Assembly (NCBI RefSeq): GCF_049651205.1
Contig: NZ_JBASBR010000013.1
Location: forward strand, 1 to 64,000
Source: Castellaniella sp049651205
GTDB lineage: Bacteria; Pseudomonadota; Gammaproteobacteria; Burkholderiales; Burkholderiaceae_B
Direction of reading: 5' to 3'
DNA: 64,000 nucleotides
Part shown: positions 1 through 7,135 of the stretch, in pieces
Numbering within the stretch: the stretch's first letter is position 1
Layout: each line of letters begins with the position of its first letter
The notes under the pieces: model-generated
Databases searched by the model: none
Seen by the model: only the letters and a program-made list of their open reading frames with translations
What the model was told of the DNA's origin: nothing
Made by a program: the position numbers and the translations under genes

Positions 1-1
1 C

Positions 2-94
2 TCGCGCCGTGCATATGGCTTCAGGAATTTTGAGAATTACCGCTTAAGAGTCTTGGCTCAATGCGGCTGGAACGGTGTGATCAACCGTGTCTGA
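2..94 (+). CDS. C-terminal fragment of ISL3-family transposase (cut by window edge)
   Basis: Frame 2 is open from the window edge to a TGA at 92-94 and gives 30 residues that include the strings GFRNFENYRLRV and CGWNGVIN, which resemble the extreme C-terminus of ISL3-family (DDE) transposases. The rest of the protein would lie to the left of position 1, so completeness cannot be judged. The stop codon overlaps the first copy of a 35-bp repeat whose outer end reads GGCTCTACCCC on the minus strand, as expected for an ISL3-type terminal inverted repeat. The family call is from remembered sequence character; no search was run. Confidence 0.72.
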   Translation, partial: SRRAYGFRNFENYRLRVLAQCGWNGVINRV

Positions 95-162
95 TGAATG
101 CGTATCCCCCGATTATGGGGTAGAGCCGATGAATGCGTATCCCCCGATTATGGGGTAGAGCC
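93..162. repeat. Tandem duplication of 35-bp IS right end
   Basis: Two exact, abutting 35-bp copies (93-127 and 128-162) follow the transposase stop. Each contains CCCCCGATTATGGGG and ends in GTAGAGCC, so on the minus strand each begins GGCTCTACCCC, matching the style of ISL3-family terminal inverted repeats. One copy is what an insertion sequence needs, so the second is unexpected. The eight bases after the second copy (163-170) would be the candidate target-site duplication, but the left end is outside the window. Confidence 0.75.
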
Positions 163-201
163 CAAAAATCGCGTAACTGATTGATTTTATGGGGATTTAG
201 A

Positions 202-276
202 TGGTGGGCGGTACAAGGTTCGAACTTGTGACCCCTGCCGTGTGAAGGCAGTGCTCTACCACTGAGCTAACCGCCC
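202..276 (-). tRNA. tRNA-Val (anticodon CAC)
   Basis: The minus strand folds into a complete cloverleaf: acceptor GGGCGGT pairing with ACCGCCC, D-arm with AGCTCAGTGGTAGAGC, anticodon stem CTGCC/GGCAG around loop TTCACAC (anticodon CAC, valine GUG codons), T-arm with GTTCGAACC, and an encoded CCA end at 202-204. It lies downstream of dnaQ on the same strand. A TACAAT hexamer at 338-343 on the minus strand could be the -10 of its own promoter, but no good -35 was found. Confidence 0.96.
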
Positions 277-385
277 AATCGGGATGCTGCCAGAAGATGC
301 GCAAGACACGCAAAGGCAGCCGACTGGAAAGACCGAAATTGTACACGAAACCTAAAAAAACCGCAGACAGTCGTTAAGCCGGCTC

Positions 386-1147
386 TCAGCCTGCCAAGGG
401 GCTCTCGGTGCTGGCAGCGTCAGCAGTTTCACCCGCTTCCAGCTCTCGCCAAAGGCTGCGTCCGCCCGAAGCCTTGTCCAGGCCGTCCAGATAGGCTTCG
501 TGCGCCTGCTGATCAGCGTCTGACACGGTAATGACGGGAAGGCCCGAGGCATCAAACCGGGTACCCGCAAACGAATCAGCCCCCTGGCCGCGGCGCCGGT
601 TGCGATCCGAGGGATCCCCCAGCAGCGAGTTCTGGCCACGGGTCATGGCCAGCCACACCTCGCCCAGAAGCTCTGAATCCAGCAAGGCGCCGTGCAGGGT
701 GCGATGCGCATTGGAAATACCAAACCGTTCGCACAGCGCATCCAGATTGTTGCGCTTGCCCGGAAACATCTCGCGCGCCACAGCCAGTGAGTCTGTGACC
801 TTGCCGCATAAATCCGTAAACACGGGCAACCCGGCACGTTTAAGCTCGGCATTCAAGAACTTGACGTCAAATGCCGCGTTATGAATGATGACTTCGGCAT
901 CCTGCACAAACTCCACCAGTTGCCCCGCCACCTCTGGAAACCGGGGATGTGCAGACAAAAATTCGGTGGTCAGGCCATGAACATTTAACGCCTCGGGGTC
1001 GCTGTCCCGATCAGGGTTCAGGTACAGATGCAGGTGTTGCTTGCTGACGCGACGGTTGATGATCTCTATACAGGCAAGCTCTACCACGCGGTGGCCTTGC
1101 TCAGGCTCCAGGCCGGTGGTCTCAGTATCCAGGACAATTTGACGCAT
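386..1147 (-). CDS. dnaQ: DNA polymerase III epsilon subunit (3'-5' proofreading exonuclease)
   Basis: Proofreading exonuclease of the replicative polymerase core, partnering the alpha and theta subunits. The 253-residue protein is close to the family length. It has the DnaQ/DEDDh motifs: ExoI DTETTG at 7-12 (D7, E9), ExoII HNAAFD at 89-94, and ExoIII-epsilon with H152 and D157. The C-terminal third after about residue 175 is less conserved and should hold the alpha-binding tail. It starts 9 bp after the rnhA stop on the same strand, the usual rnhA-dnaQ pairing, and is probably co-transcribed with it. Confidence 0.96.
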   Translation of the reverse strand: MRQIVLDTETTGLEPEQGHRVVELACIEIINRRVSKQHLHLYLNPDRDSDPEALNVHGLTTEFLSAHPRFPEVAGQLVEFVQDAEVIIHNAAFDVKFLNAELKRAGLPVFTDLCGKVTDSLAVAREMFPGKRNNLDALCERFGISNAHRTLHGALLDSELLGEVWLAMTRGQNSLLGDPSDRNRRRGQGADSFAGTRFDASGLPVITVSDADQQAHEAYLDGLDKASGGRSLWRELEAGETADAASTESPLAG

Positions 1148-1156
1148 AGGTTTTAC

Positions 1157-1672
1157 TTAAGATGAGGGTGAGCGCATGGAATCGACGCCCTGGTTGGCCA
1201 GCGCGTCAGCGCGCTCGTTGCCGGGGTCGCCCGCATGGCCCTTTACCCAACGCCAGTGTAGTTCATGCTGGGCAGCCAGCTTATCCAGGGCTTGCCAGAG
1301 ATCAGCATTTTTAACCGGCTTTTTGTCGGCGGTGCGCCAGTCGCGGCGCTTCCAGTTGGCCAGCCACTGCGTCATCCCCTTTTGCACATACACGGAATCC
1401 GTATGCACCGTCACCTCGCAGCGGCGCTTCAGTGCCTGCAACGCCTGAATCACCGCCATCAGTTCCATCCGGTTATTGGTGGTCAGGGGTTCTCCGCCGT
1501 GCAGGGTTTTTTCAAACTTGCCTTGGCGCAACAAGGCGCCCCAGCCGCCAGGGCCAGGATTGCCCTTGCAGGCACCGTCTGTCCAGATTTCCACATGGGA
1601 CAAACGCTCGTCGGCTGCGCCCGTATTGGTCTGTGCCGCCGCAGACTGCGGCGTGTCTGTTGTCAAACTCAT
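1157..1672 (-). CDS. rnhA: Ribonuclease HI
   Basis: Degrades the RNA strand of RNA:DNA hybrids. The 171 residues include about 25 poorly conserved N-terminal residues before the RNase H core, which begins VEIWTDGACKGNPGPGG. Catalytic residues D32, E70, D92 and D156 and the H146 loop are present, as is the lysine/arginine/tryptophan-rich basic protrusion (about 100-120) typical of proteobacterial RNase HI. The extra N-terminus means a later start is possible, although no internal ATG precedes the core. The methyltransferase gene lies 39 bp upstream and dnaQ follows after 9 bp. Confidence 0.95.
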   Translation of the reverse strand: MSLTTDTPQSAAAQTNTGAADERLSHVEIWTDGACKGNPGPGGWGALLRQGKFEKTLHGGEPLTTNNRMELMAVIQALQALKRRCEVTVHTDSVYVQKGMTQWLANWKRRDWRTADKKPVKNADLWQALDKLAAQHELHWRWVKGHAGDPGNERADALANQGVDSMRSPSS

Positions 1673-1711
1673 GAAATCCTTATTTAGATGGCGGGCTGGC
1701 CTGGCCAGCCA

Positions 1712-2461
1712 CTACCGTCCTGTATCTTCAACCTGATTAGCCACCGGGACCACGACGTCGCGCCGAACGCGCCGCCGCCGGCCCTTGCGCCAGGCGGGCC
1801 CCACCAGCCGGATGCCCGTCAGCCGCTTGACGGCTGCAATGGCGTACACCGCGCCGCCCGCCGGCCACCAGCGGTCTCCGGCGTGCTCCATAAATCGCCA
1901 GCGCTGCAGCCAGGACTCGCTGGCGCACAACGGCGAGTAGCAGCCAAACCGGCCACGATCGAGCTCGAAGGATAACAGCTTGAACCAGTCTTTCAGGCGT
2001 GAGGGCGCCACCTGGGATGGCACGGGGATAGGCAGTTGCAAGGCCAGGCCAGGAAGTGATTCTCGCAGGCCCCATAAACTGTAAGGGTTGAAACCGGTCA
2101 TCACAACGCGCCCTTCGGGCATCAAGACACGCTCGGCCTCGCGCAAGGCCTGGTGCGGATCGTCGCACCATTCCAGAGTATGCGGCATGACGATAAGATC
2201 CACGCTTTGGCTATCAAAGGGCAGTTGCTCTGGCTGGCAGATCAGGCGCCCCGCCCGCGTGCCAAACGGGGCATCGGGGCTGTGCGCCCAGGCTTTGTAA
2301 GGAATCCGGTTGGCACGCAACAGATCCCAGTGCGGCAGGCCAATTTGTATGGCATGATAGCCAAATGCGTTGCTGACCATCGCGTCTACCTGCTGTTGCT
2401 CCCAGGTGCGCACATACTGGCCTGCCGGCGTTTCCAGCCACTCAGCTAACTCGATTGGCAT
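1712..2461 (-). CDS. Class I SAM-dependent methyltransferase-like protein of unknown target
   Basis: A 249-residue protein with a methyltransferase-11-like middle: LPFDSQSVDLIVMPHTLEW (about 95-115) and a RVLMPEGRVVMTGFNPYSLWG strand (about 127-147). The glycine-rich SAM-binding motif I (GxGxG type) is not evident where expected; PHWDLLRANRI stands in its place. The C-terminus is very basic (GRRRRVRRD). The ATG at 2461 is chosen because the frame upstream runs antisense through gloB and has no family character. Proteins like this usually sit next to rnhA-dnaQ and divergent from gloB in betaproteobacteria. The substrate is unknown. Confidence 0.82.
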   Translation of the reverse strand: MPIELAEWLETPAGQYVRTWEQQQVDAMVSNAFGYHAIQIGLPHWDLLRANRIPYKAWAHSPDAPFGTRAGRLICQPEQLPFDSQSVDLIVMPHTLEWCDDPHQALREAERVLMPEGRVVMTGFNPYSLWGLRESLPGLALQLPIPVPSQVAPSRLKDWFKLLSFELDRGRFGCYSPLCASESWLQRWRFMEHAGDRWWPAGGAVYAIAAVKRLTGIRLVGPAWRKGRRRRVRRDVVVPVANQVEDTGR

Positions 2462-2494
2462 TGCACGATGCGGTGCCACCCTAACTCCTTTGCC

Positions 2495-3304
2495 ATGAAT
2501 TCCCTTTCTGTGTCTACCGACGCGCCGGCTACGCTGACACCTGTCCCGGCACTCTCCGACAACTATATCTGGATGGTACAAAAAAACGGCCATGCCGTCG
2601 TGGTAGACCCCGGCGAAGCAGAGCCCGTTTTGCAGCGGCTGCCCAAGGGTTGCACGCTGGAAGCCATCCTGATCACACATCACCACCATGATCACACCGG
2701 CGGGATGCAGGCATTACAACAGCTAACGGGCGCGCACGTCTACGGCCCGCGTCTTGAAAAAATCCCGGGCTGCGATACCTTGCTAGGCGAAGGCGATGAA
2801 ATCACGCTGCCAGGATGCGGCCTGCAGTTCAAGGTACTCGACATCCCCGGCCACACAGCCGGACACATCGCCTACACGGGGCAAATCAGCCCCGATACCA
2901 ACATCGTTTTTTGTGGCGATACACTATTTGCGGCAGGCTGCGGCCGGGTGTTTGAAGGCACCCCTGCACAAATGTTGCAATCCTTGAGTAAAATCGCAAG
3001 TTTGGCGCCAGACACATTGGTGTGCTGTGCTCATGAGTACACCGCATCCAATATCCGCTGGGCCTTACAAGTAGAGCCGGCCAACACCGCACTGCAAGCG
3101 CGTGCCCAGGAAACCACGCATTTGCGCGCACAAGGCTTGCCTACTGTGCCGTCGCGTCTGGGCCTGGAGCTGCAAACCAACCCGTTTCTGCGCACCCGGC
3201 ACCCTGATGTCCAGGCGGCTGCCAACCAGCATGCTGCCACCCGATTAACGACACCCGAAACAGTTTTCGCGTGTCTGCGCGAATGGAAGAACAACTTCAG
3301 ATGA
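2495..3304 (+). CDS. gloB: Hydroxyacylglutathione hydrolase (glyoxalase II)
   Basis: Hydrolyses S-lactoylglutathione to lactate and glutathione, the second step of methylglyoxal detoxification. It is a metallo-beta-lactamase-fold enzyme of 269 residues with the dinuclear metal motif THHHHDHTGG at 61-70, plus the later metal histidine in DIPGHTAGH, the FCGDTLF aspartate and the CCAHEYT histidine. The ATG at 2495 gives MNSLSVS; an upstream in-frame ATG at 2468 would add nine residues without family support. It is divergent from the methyltransferase gene (33 bp apart), and mltD follows after 7 bp. Confidence 0.95.
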   Translation: MNSLSVSTDAPATLTPVPALSDNYIWMVQKNGHAVVVDPGEAEPVLQRLPKGCTLEAILITHHHHDHTGGMQALQQLTGAHVYGPRLEKIPGCDTLLGEGDEITLPGCGLQFKVLDIPGHTAGHIAYTGQISPDTNIVFCGDTLFAAGCGRVFEGTPAQMLQSLSKIASLAPDTLVCCAHEYTASNIRWALQVEPANTALQARAQETTHLRAQGLPTVPSRLGLELQTNPFLRTRHPDVQAAANQHAATRLTTPETVFACLREWKNNFR

Positions 3305-3311
3305 TCCAGAC

Positions 3312-4709
3312 ATGAGAATCCTGCGCCTGATATTTCCACTCTTGCTGCTGCTTGTGGCCGGTTGTGCTACCCAACCAGGTTCAAAAGATCGCCAGGCTTA
3401 CGTGGCAGAGGACACCTCCCGCACAGTCGATCTCACTCACCCCCCACGCGACATGTGGGACCGCATCCGGCGTGGATTTGCCATCCCCAATCTGCACAGC
3501 GAACGCGTCGATTACTGGACAGACTACTACGCCGAGCACCCGCAGTCGGTGCTGCTCATGAGCCAGCGAGCAGGCAAATACCTGTATTACATCGTCGACG
3601 AGCTTAACCGCCGCGGCCTGCCCACCGAGCTCGCCCTGCTGCCGTTTGTCGAGTCTGCCTACAATCCCAACGCCTTGTCGCGATCAAAGGCCTCAGGCCT
3701 GTGGCAATTTATCCCCAGCACCGGACTGCACTACAAATTGCAGCAAGACTGGTGGCGCGACCAACGGCGCGATCCCGTCGCATCCACACAGGCAGCCCTG
3801 GATTACCTGAGCTACCTGTACGATTTTCAGGGCGACTGGTACCTTGCGCTGGCGTCGTACAACTGGGGTGAGGGCTCGGTTAAAAGGGCACTGGATAAAG
3901 CTGTCAGTCAGGGCAACGAGCCCATCTATACGCAGCTGGACATGCCTGATGAAACCCGCAACTATGTACCCAAGCTGCAGGCCATCAAAAACATCATCGC
4001 CCGCCCCGAGAAATACGGCATCTTGCTGCCCAAGGTTAGCAACGCCCCCTATTTCACCACCGTACACAAAAGCCGTGACATGGATATCGCCGTGGCGGCA
4101 GCCCTGGCCGAAATGCCGGTCGAAGACTTCCGCGCACTAAACCCATCCTATAACCGTCCGGTTATTTTGGCTGCGCACAATCCTGCGCTACATCTGCCGC
4201 TGGATAAAGTGGCGGTTTTTAACAGCAACCTGAAAACCTACACCGGCAGCCTGTCCTCCTGGCAGGTCGTGCATCCAAAGCGGGGCCAATCCCTGGCCAG
4301 CATCGCCAAGGCGCACAACATCACGCTGGATGCCCTGCGTCAGGCCAACAATCTGTCGTCCAGGCAAACCCGGGCCAAGGTTGCCACTTTGCTGGTGCCA
4401 ACACCTGTAGCGCCCAACAACGCAGGCGTTTTACTGGCCTCGTACACGCCAAACAGAGAAGCCACCGCCAGTGTGCAGCCAGCGGGCAATACCGCGCAGC
4501 AAGCCCGCACGGCCAAGCAAACCGCCAGCCTGCGGCCCAGCGCACCCAGTGTCCGCACGCATACCATCCGCAAGGGCGATACCCTGTACTCCCTGGCACG
4601 ACGCTACAACACATCGGTTGACGCACTGCGTAAGCTCAATAATCTTAAAGGCTCTGCACTATCCACCGGACAACGCTTGCGCGTACCGGGCACGGATGTC
4701 CAGGGCTGA
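3312..4709 (+). CDS. mltD: Membrane-bound lytic murein transglycosylase D, LysM-containing lipoprotein
   Basis: Cleaves peptidoglycan glycan strands to 1,6-anhydro products. The 465 residues begin with a lipoprotein signal ending LLVAGC (lipid-carrying C18). The SLT domain spans about 85-235, with the catalytic glutamate E114 in VESAYNP and the SGLWQFIPSTG loop. A middle region precedes two LysM peptidoglycan-binding repeats at about 318-362 and 417-458. The anhydro-sugar products link it to AnmK and Mpl encoded elsewhere in this window. It sits 7 bp after gloB and probably shares its transcript. Confidence 0.94.
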   Translation: MRILRLIFPLLLLLVAGCATQPGSKDRQAYVAEDTSRTVDLTHPPRDMWDRIRRGFAIPNLHSERVDYWTDYYAEHPQSVLLMSQRAGKYLYYIVDELNRRGLPTELALLPFVESAYNPNALSRSKASGLWQFIPSTGLHYKLQQDWWRDQRRDPVASTQAALDYLSYLYDFQGDWYLALASYNWGEGSVKRALDKAVSQGNEPIYTQLDMPDETRNYVPKLQAIKNIIARPEKYGILLPKVSNAPYFTTVHKSRDMDIAVAAALAEMPVEDFRALNPSYNRPVILAAHNPALHLPLDKVAVFNSNLKTYTGSLSSWQVVHPKRGQSLASIAKAHNITLDALRQANNLSSRQTRAKVATLLVPTPVAPNNAGVLLASYTPNREATASVQPAGNTAQQARTAKQTASLRPSAPSVRTHTIRKGDTLYSLARRYNTSVDALRKLNNLKGSALSTGQRLRVPGTDVQG

Positions 4710-4732
4710 TCTCACTCACAGGACCACACATC

Positions 4733-5515
4733 ATGGGTTTTCTCAACGGCAAACGCATTCTGATCACCGGCGTACTGTCCAATCGCTCCATCGCTTACGG
4801 CATCGCCCACGCCTGCCGCGCTCAGGGCGCTGAACTCGCACTCACCTATGTCGGTGAGCGCTTTGAGGATCGCGTACGGGGTTTCGCTAAAGATCTGGGC
4901 AGCGATATTGTCATCCCCTGTGATGTCGGCGACGACGCCCAGATCGAGGCCACGTTTGCCGCGTTGGGCCAACACTGGGATGGCCTGGACGGCCTGGTGC
5001 ACTCGATTGGGTTTGCACCCCGTGACGCCCTGGAGGGCGATTTCCTGGATGGCATGACACGTGAAAACTTTCGCGTGGCACACGATATCTCGGCCTATAG
5101 CTTCCCAGCGCTGGCCAAGGCTGCGCTGCCCATGCTTAAAGGGCGCCAGGGCTCGGTGCTTACACTAACCTACCTGGGCGCCGAAAAAGCCATCCCCAAC
5201 TACAACATGATGGGGCTGGCCAAGGCCTCCCTCGAAGCCAGCGTGCGTTACCTGGCCAAATCCATGGGCAAACAGGGCCTGCGCGCCAACGGCATCTCGG
5301 CCGGCCCCATCAAAACCCTGGCGGCCAGCGGCATCCGCGATTTTTCCAACATGCTGAAATACGTCGAATCCCAGTCTCCGCTGGGCCGTAACGTCACCAT
5401 CGAGGACGTCGGCAACGCAGCCGCCTTCCTGCTGTCTGACCTGGCATCAGGCATCACCGGTGAAATCCTGCACGTCGACTGCGGCTTCTCCAATACTGTC
5501 CCCGGGATGGGCTGA
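4733..5515 (+). CDS. fabI: Enoyl-[acyl-carrier-protein] reductase (NADH), FabI type
   Basis: Performs the last reduction of fatty-acid elongation and is the triclosan-target type of enzyme. The 260 residues form a short-chain-dehydrogenase fold with the FabI nucleotide motif GVLSNRSIAYGIA near the N-terminus. The catalytic residues Y147, Y157 and K164 (in NYNMMGLAK) align with E. coli FabI shifted by one. The SAGPIKTLAASGI segment is the substrate-loop hallmark. The gene follows mltD by 23 bp and is followed by a GC-rich hairpin at 5529-5546. Confidence 0.97.
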   Translation: MGFLNGKRILITGVLSNRSIAYGIAHACRAQGAELALTYVGERFEDRVRGFAKDLGSDIVIPCDVGDDAQIEATFAALGQHWDGLDGLVHSIGFAPRDALEGDFLDGMTRENFRVAHDISAYSFPALAKAALPMLKGRQGSVLTLTYLGAEKAIPNYNMMGLAKASLEASVRYLAKSMGKQGLRANGISAGPIKTLAASGIRDFSNMLKYVESQSPLGRNVTIEDVGNAAAFLLSDLASGITGEILHVDCGFSNTVPGMG

Positions 5516-5528
5516 TAATACGGGCGGG

Positions 5529-5546
5529 GCTGGCCGCGGGGCCAGC
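5529..5546. repeat. GGCTGGCC-type inverted repeat after fabI
   Basis: GCTGGCC (5529-5535), a GCGG loop and GGCCAGC (5540-5546) form a 7-bp perfect stem 13 bp after the fabI stop. No U-tract follows, so a classical intrinsic terminator is unlikely. Similar GGCTGGCC/GGCCAGCC inverted repeats occur at 1694-1710 and 13595-13639. Confidence 0.5.
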
Positions 5547-5578
5547 GCCTATCCTCTGCCCACCTCACATCAAGACAT

Positions 5579-6055
5579 ATGGCCACATCAGAAGAAGAAA
5601 GAAACCGGAGCAAGCTGCAAGGCTTTCTGGAAGACAAACTCAAGTGGCACGACTACACCCACCTCATCGTCTCCGACGACGACATGGATCCAGCCACGTG
5701 GTTCATCCACACCCTCGGCCTGGCTCGCACCAAACACCCCGAGCTTATCCTCACGGGCACACTGGACAGCCAACTGGCCATGGATGTGATATCCGACGTA
5801 GTGGCCTATGCCCGCCAACACGGCGGGCTGGCCGACCAGGCCCTGCCAGGGCAGGCCGTGCGTATCCCGGTGCAACTGCGCGATGTCTCCACACCGTTTG
5901 TCCTCAAGCAACGGGTGGCCCAGGCCAGCAGCCGGTTTGGCGAGTCCATCCGCGTCTTTCAGGTGCTCTGGGCCGACGACAACGGGCGCTTCCCCGACGA
6001 CCCCGCCTACGACCAGCAAAAATCGCCACAGCAAACGCTGTGGGATGCAGGCTAA
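5579..6055 (+). CDS. DUF4262-like protein of unknown function
   Basis: A 158-residue soluble protein with no signal peptide. Two stretches resemble DUF4262: WFIHTLGLARTKHPELILTG (about 41-60), including the YTxGL...HPEL pattern, and FQVLWADDNGRFPDDPAYDQQ (about 125-145), resembling the family's QVVWPD..G.FPW ending. The function of that family is not known to me. The N-terminus (about 1-30) is charged and lysine/glutamate-rich. It lies 63 bp after fabI and just before the tRNA-Ser terminator, so it may be a distal fabI-transcript gene. The family call is from memory. Confidence 0.72.
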   Translation: MATSEEERNRSKLQGFLEDKLKWHDYTHLIVSDDDMDPATWFIHTLGLARTKHPELILTGTLDSQLAMDVISDVVAYARQHGGLADQALPGQAVRIPVQLRDVSTPFVLKQRVAQASSRFGESIRVFQVLWADDNGRFPDDPAYDQQKSPQQTLWDAG

Positions 6056-6067
6056 CAGGCCAAAACA

Positions 6068-6100
6068 AAACCCCTGCAAACACGCTGTTTGCAGGGGTTT
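6068..6100 (-). terminator. Intrinsic terminator for tRNA-Ser, shared with the DUF4262-like gene
   Basis: A perfect 15-bp stem (6068-6082 with 6086-6100) closes on a three-base CGC loop. Read on the minus strand it follows tRNA-Ser by 8 bp and ends in TTTTGTTTTGG, a good U-rich tail. On the plus strand it lies 12 bp after the DUF4262-like stop and carries only TTTG, so it may act in both directions but most strongly on minus. Confidence 0.85.
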
Positions 6101-6108
6101 GAACAATC

Positions 6109-6199
6109 TGGCGGACAAGGGGGGATTCGAACCCCCGATACGCTATAAACGTATACACGCTTTCCAGGCGTGCGCCTTCAACCGCTCGGCCACCTGTCC
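6109..6199 (-). tRNA. tRNA-Ser (anticodon GGA)
   Basis: A 91-base minus-strand cloverleaf with encoded CCA: acceptor GGACAGG/CTTGTCC, D-loop with GCCGAGCGGTTGAAGGC, anticodon stem CACGC/GCGTG around loop CTGGAAA (anticodon GGA), a long class-II variable arm (TATACGTTTATAGCGTATC) and T-arm GGGGGTTCGAATCCCCC. The long variable arm is the serine signature. A promoter lies at 6235-6263 and a terminator at 6068-6100, so it is a one-gene transcription unit. Confidence 0.97.
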
Positions 6200-6234
6200 T
6201 AATCCACACCACTTATTTATGGGCGAAGTCCGCT

Positions 6235-6263
6235 ATTCTAGCAGAATAATGATTGGCTGTTAA
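6235..6263 (-). promoter_or_regulatory. Sigma70-type promoter of tRNA-Ser
   Basis: On the minus strand a TTAACA -35 (6263-6258) and TAGAAT -10 (6240-6235) are separated by exactly 17 bp. Transcription would start near 6228, about 29 bases before the mature tRNA 5' end at 6199. The rest of the gap up to ribE (to 6464) shows no recognisable gene or FMN riboswitch. Confidence 0.75.
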
Positions 6264-6464
6264 TCCGGGCATGGGACGGCAGGCACCACCCCAACACGCG
6301 GGCACCTAAGCAGAAAACTGGCTTAAAGGAATCGTCCGGGTATGTGCAGACAAAGGCTGATGATATTCCACCGACCCAAAGCGTTCGATCAGATCACCCT
6401 TCTGGCGATCTGTATTTTTCGGGCCAGATCCCGTTTGCAGGTGACGCAGACAGCAAGACGCGGC

Positions 6465-7097
6465 TTAAGGCGACGGACTGGGGTTTTGGATATGCCCGAC
6501 CATACGTTGGACATAACGGGCCAGCATGTCGATCTCCAGATTAACCTGGCTACCTACCTCAAGCAGCCGCAAGGTGGTCATTTGCAAGGTGTGCGGGATC
6601 AGGTTGATCGAAACCTCTGCACCCTGCTCGTCATCCAGCACCTGGTTCACCGTAAGGCTTACGCCGTTGACGGTTAGCGAGCCCTTGTAGGCCACATATT
6701 GCGACAGATGCGCCGGCACCAACAGGCGAAACTCGACAGACTCTCCAACGGGATCCAGCCGGGTAACCTTGCCCACACCATCAACGTGTCCGGACACCAG
6801 ATGGCCGTCCAGACTGTCACCCAGACGTAAGGCGTGCTCGAGATTGACTTCGCCTTCAGCATTCAGGCCACACGTGCGCGCCAGGCTCTCGCGCGAGACA
6901 TCCACCTCGAAAGCACTTTCATGCAAGGCAACCACTGTCATGCAGGCACCCTGTATTGCGATTGAATCACCCAGCCGGGCACGTTGCAAAGGTAGGTTAC
7001 CGGCATCAATCACAAGACGGACACCGGCGGTTTCGGGGTCTCCTAGCGGACGAATTTCTGTAATGCGACCAAGCGCAGCGACAATACCTGTAAACAT
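6465..7097 (-). CDS. ribE: Riboflavin synthase, alpha chain
   Basis: Dismutates two 6,7-dimethyl-8-ribityllumazines into riboflavin and the pyrimidine precursor. The 210 residues begin MFTGIV, the diagnostic N-terminus, and comprise two lumazine-binding domains of about 95 residues; the second begins near NLEHALRLGDSLDGHLVSGHVDG. Length matches the family (about 210). It follows ribD by 38 bp on the minus strand. The ribBA-ribH genes that commonly follow are not here; the tRNA-Ser unit comes next. The symbol ribC is also used for this gene. Confidence 0.94.
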   Translation of the reverse strand: MFTGIVAALGRITEIRPLGDPETAGVRLVIDAGNLPLQRARLGDSIAIQGACMTVVALHESAFEVDVSRESLARTCGLNAEGEVNLEHALRLGDSLDGHLVSGHVDGVGKVTRLDPVGESVEFRLLVPAHLSQYVAYKGSLTVNGVSLTVNQVLDDEQGAEVSINLIPHTLQMTTLRLLEVGSQVNLEIDMLARYVQRMVGHIQNPSPSP

Positions 7098-7135
7098 GAT
7101 GTCTGATCCACGAGAGAATTGGGGATGACCGGGGC

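Noticed and set aside
2462..2695. N-terminal extension of the methyltransferase
   Set aside because: It would overlap gloB antisense and shows no methyltransferase character; the ATG at 2461 is preferred.
6200..6464. FMN riboswitch near ribD-ribE
   Set aside because: No RFN-element segments were recognised, and this spacer lies downstream of ribE rather than in front of the rib genes.
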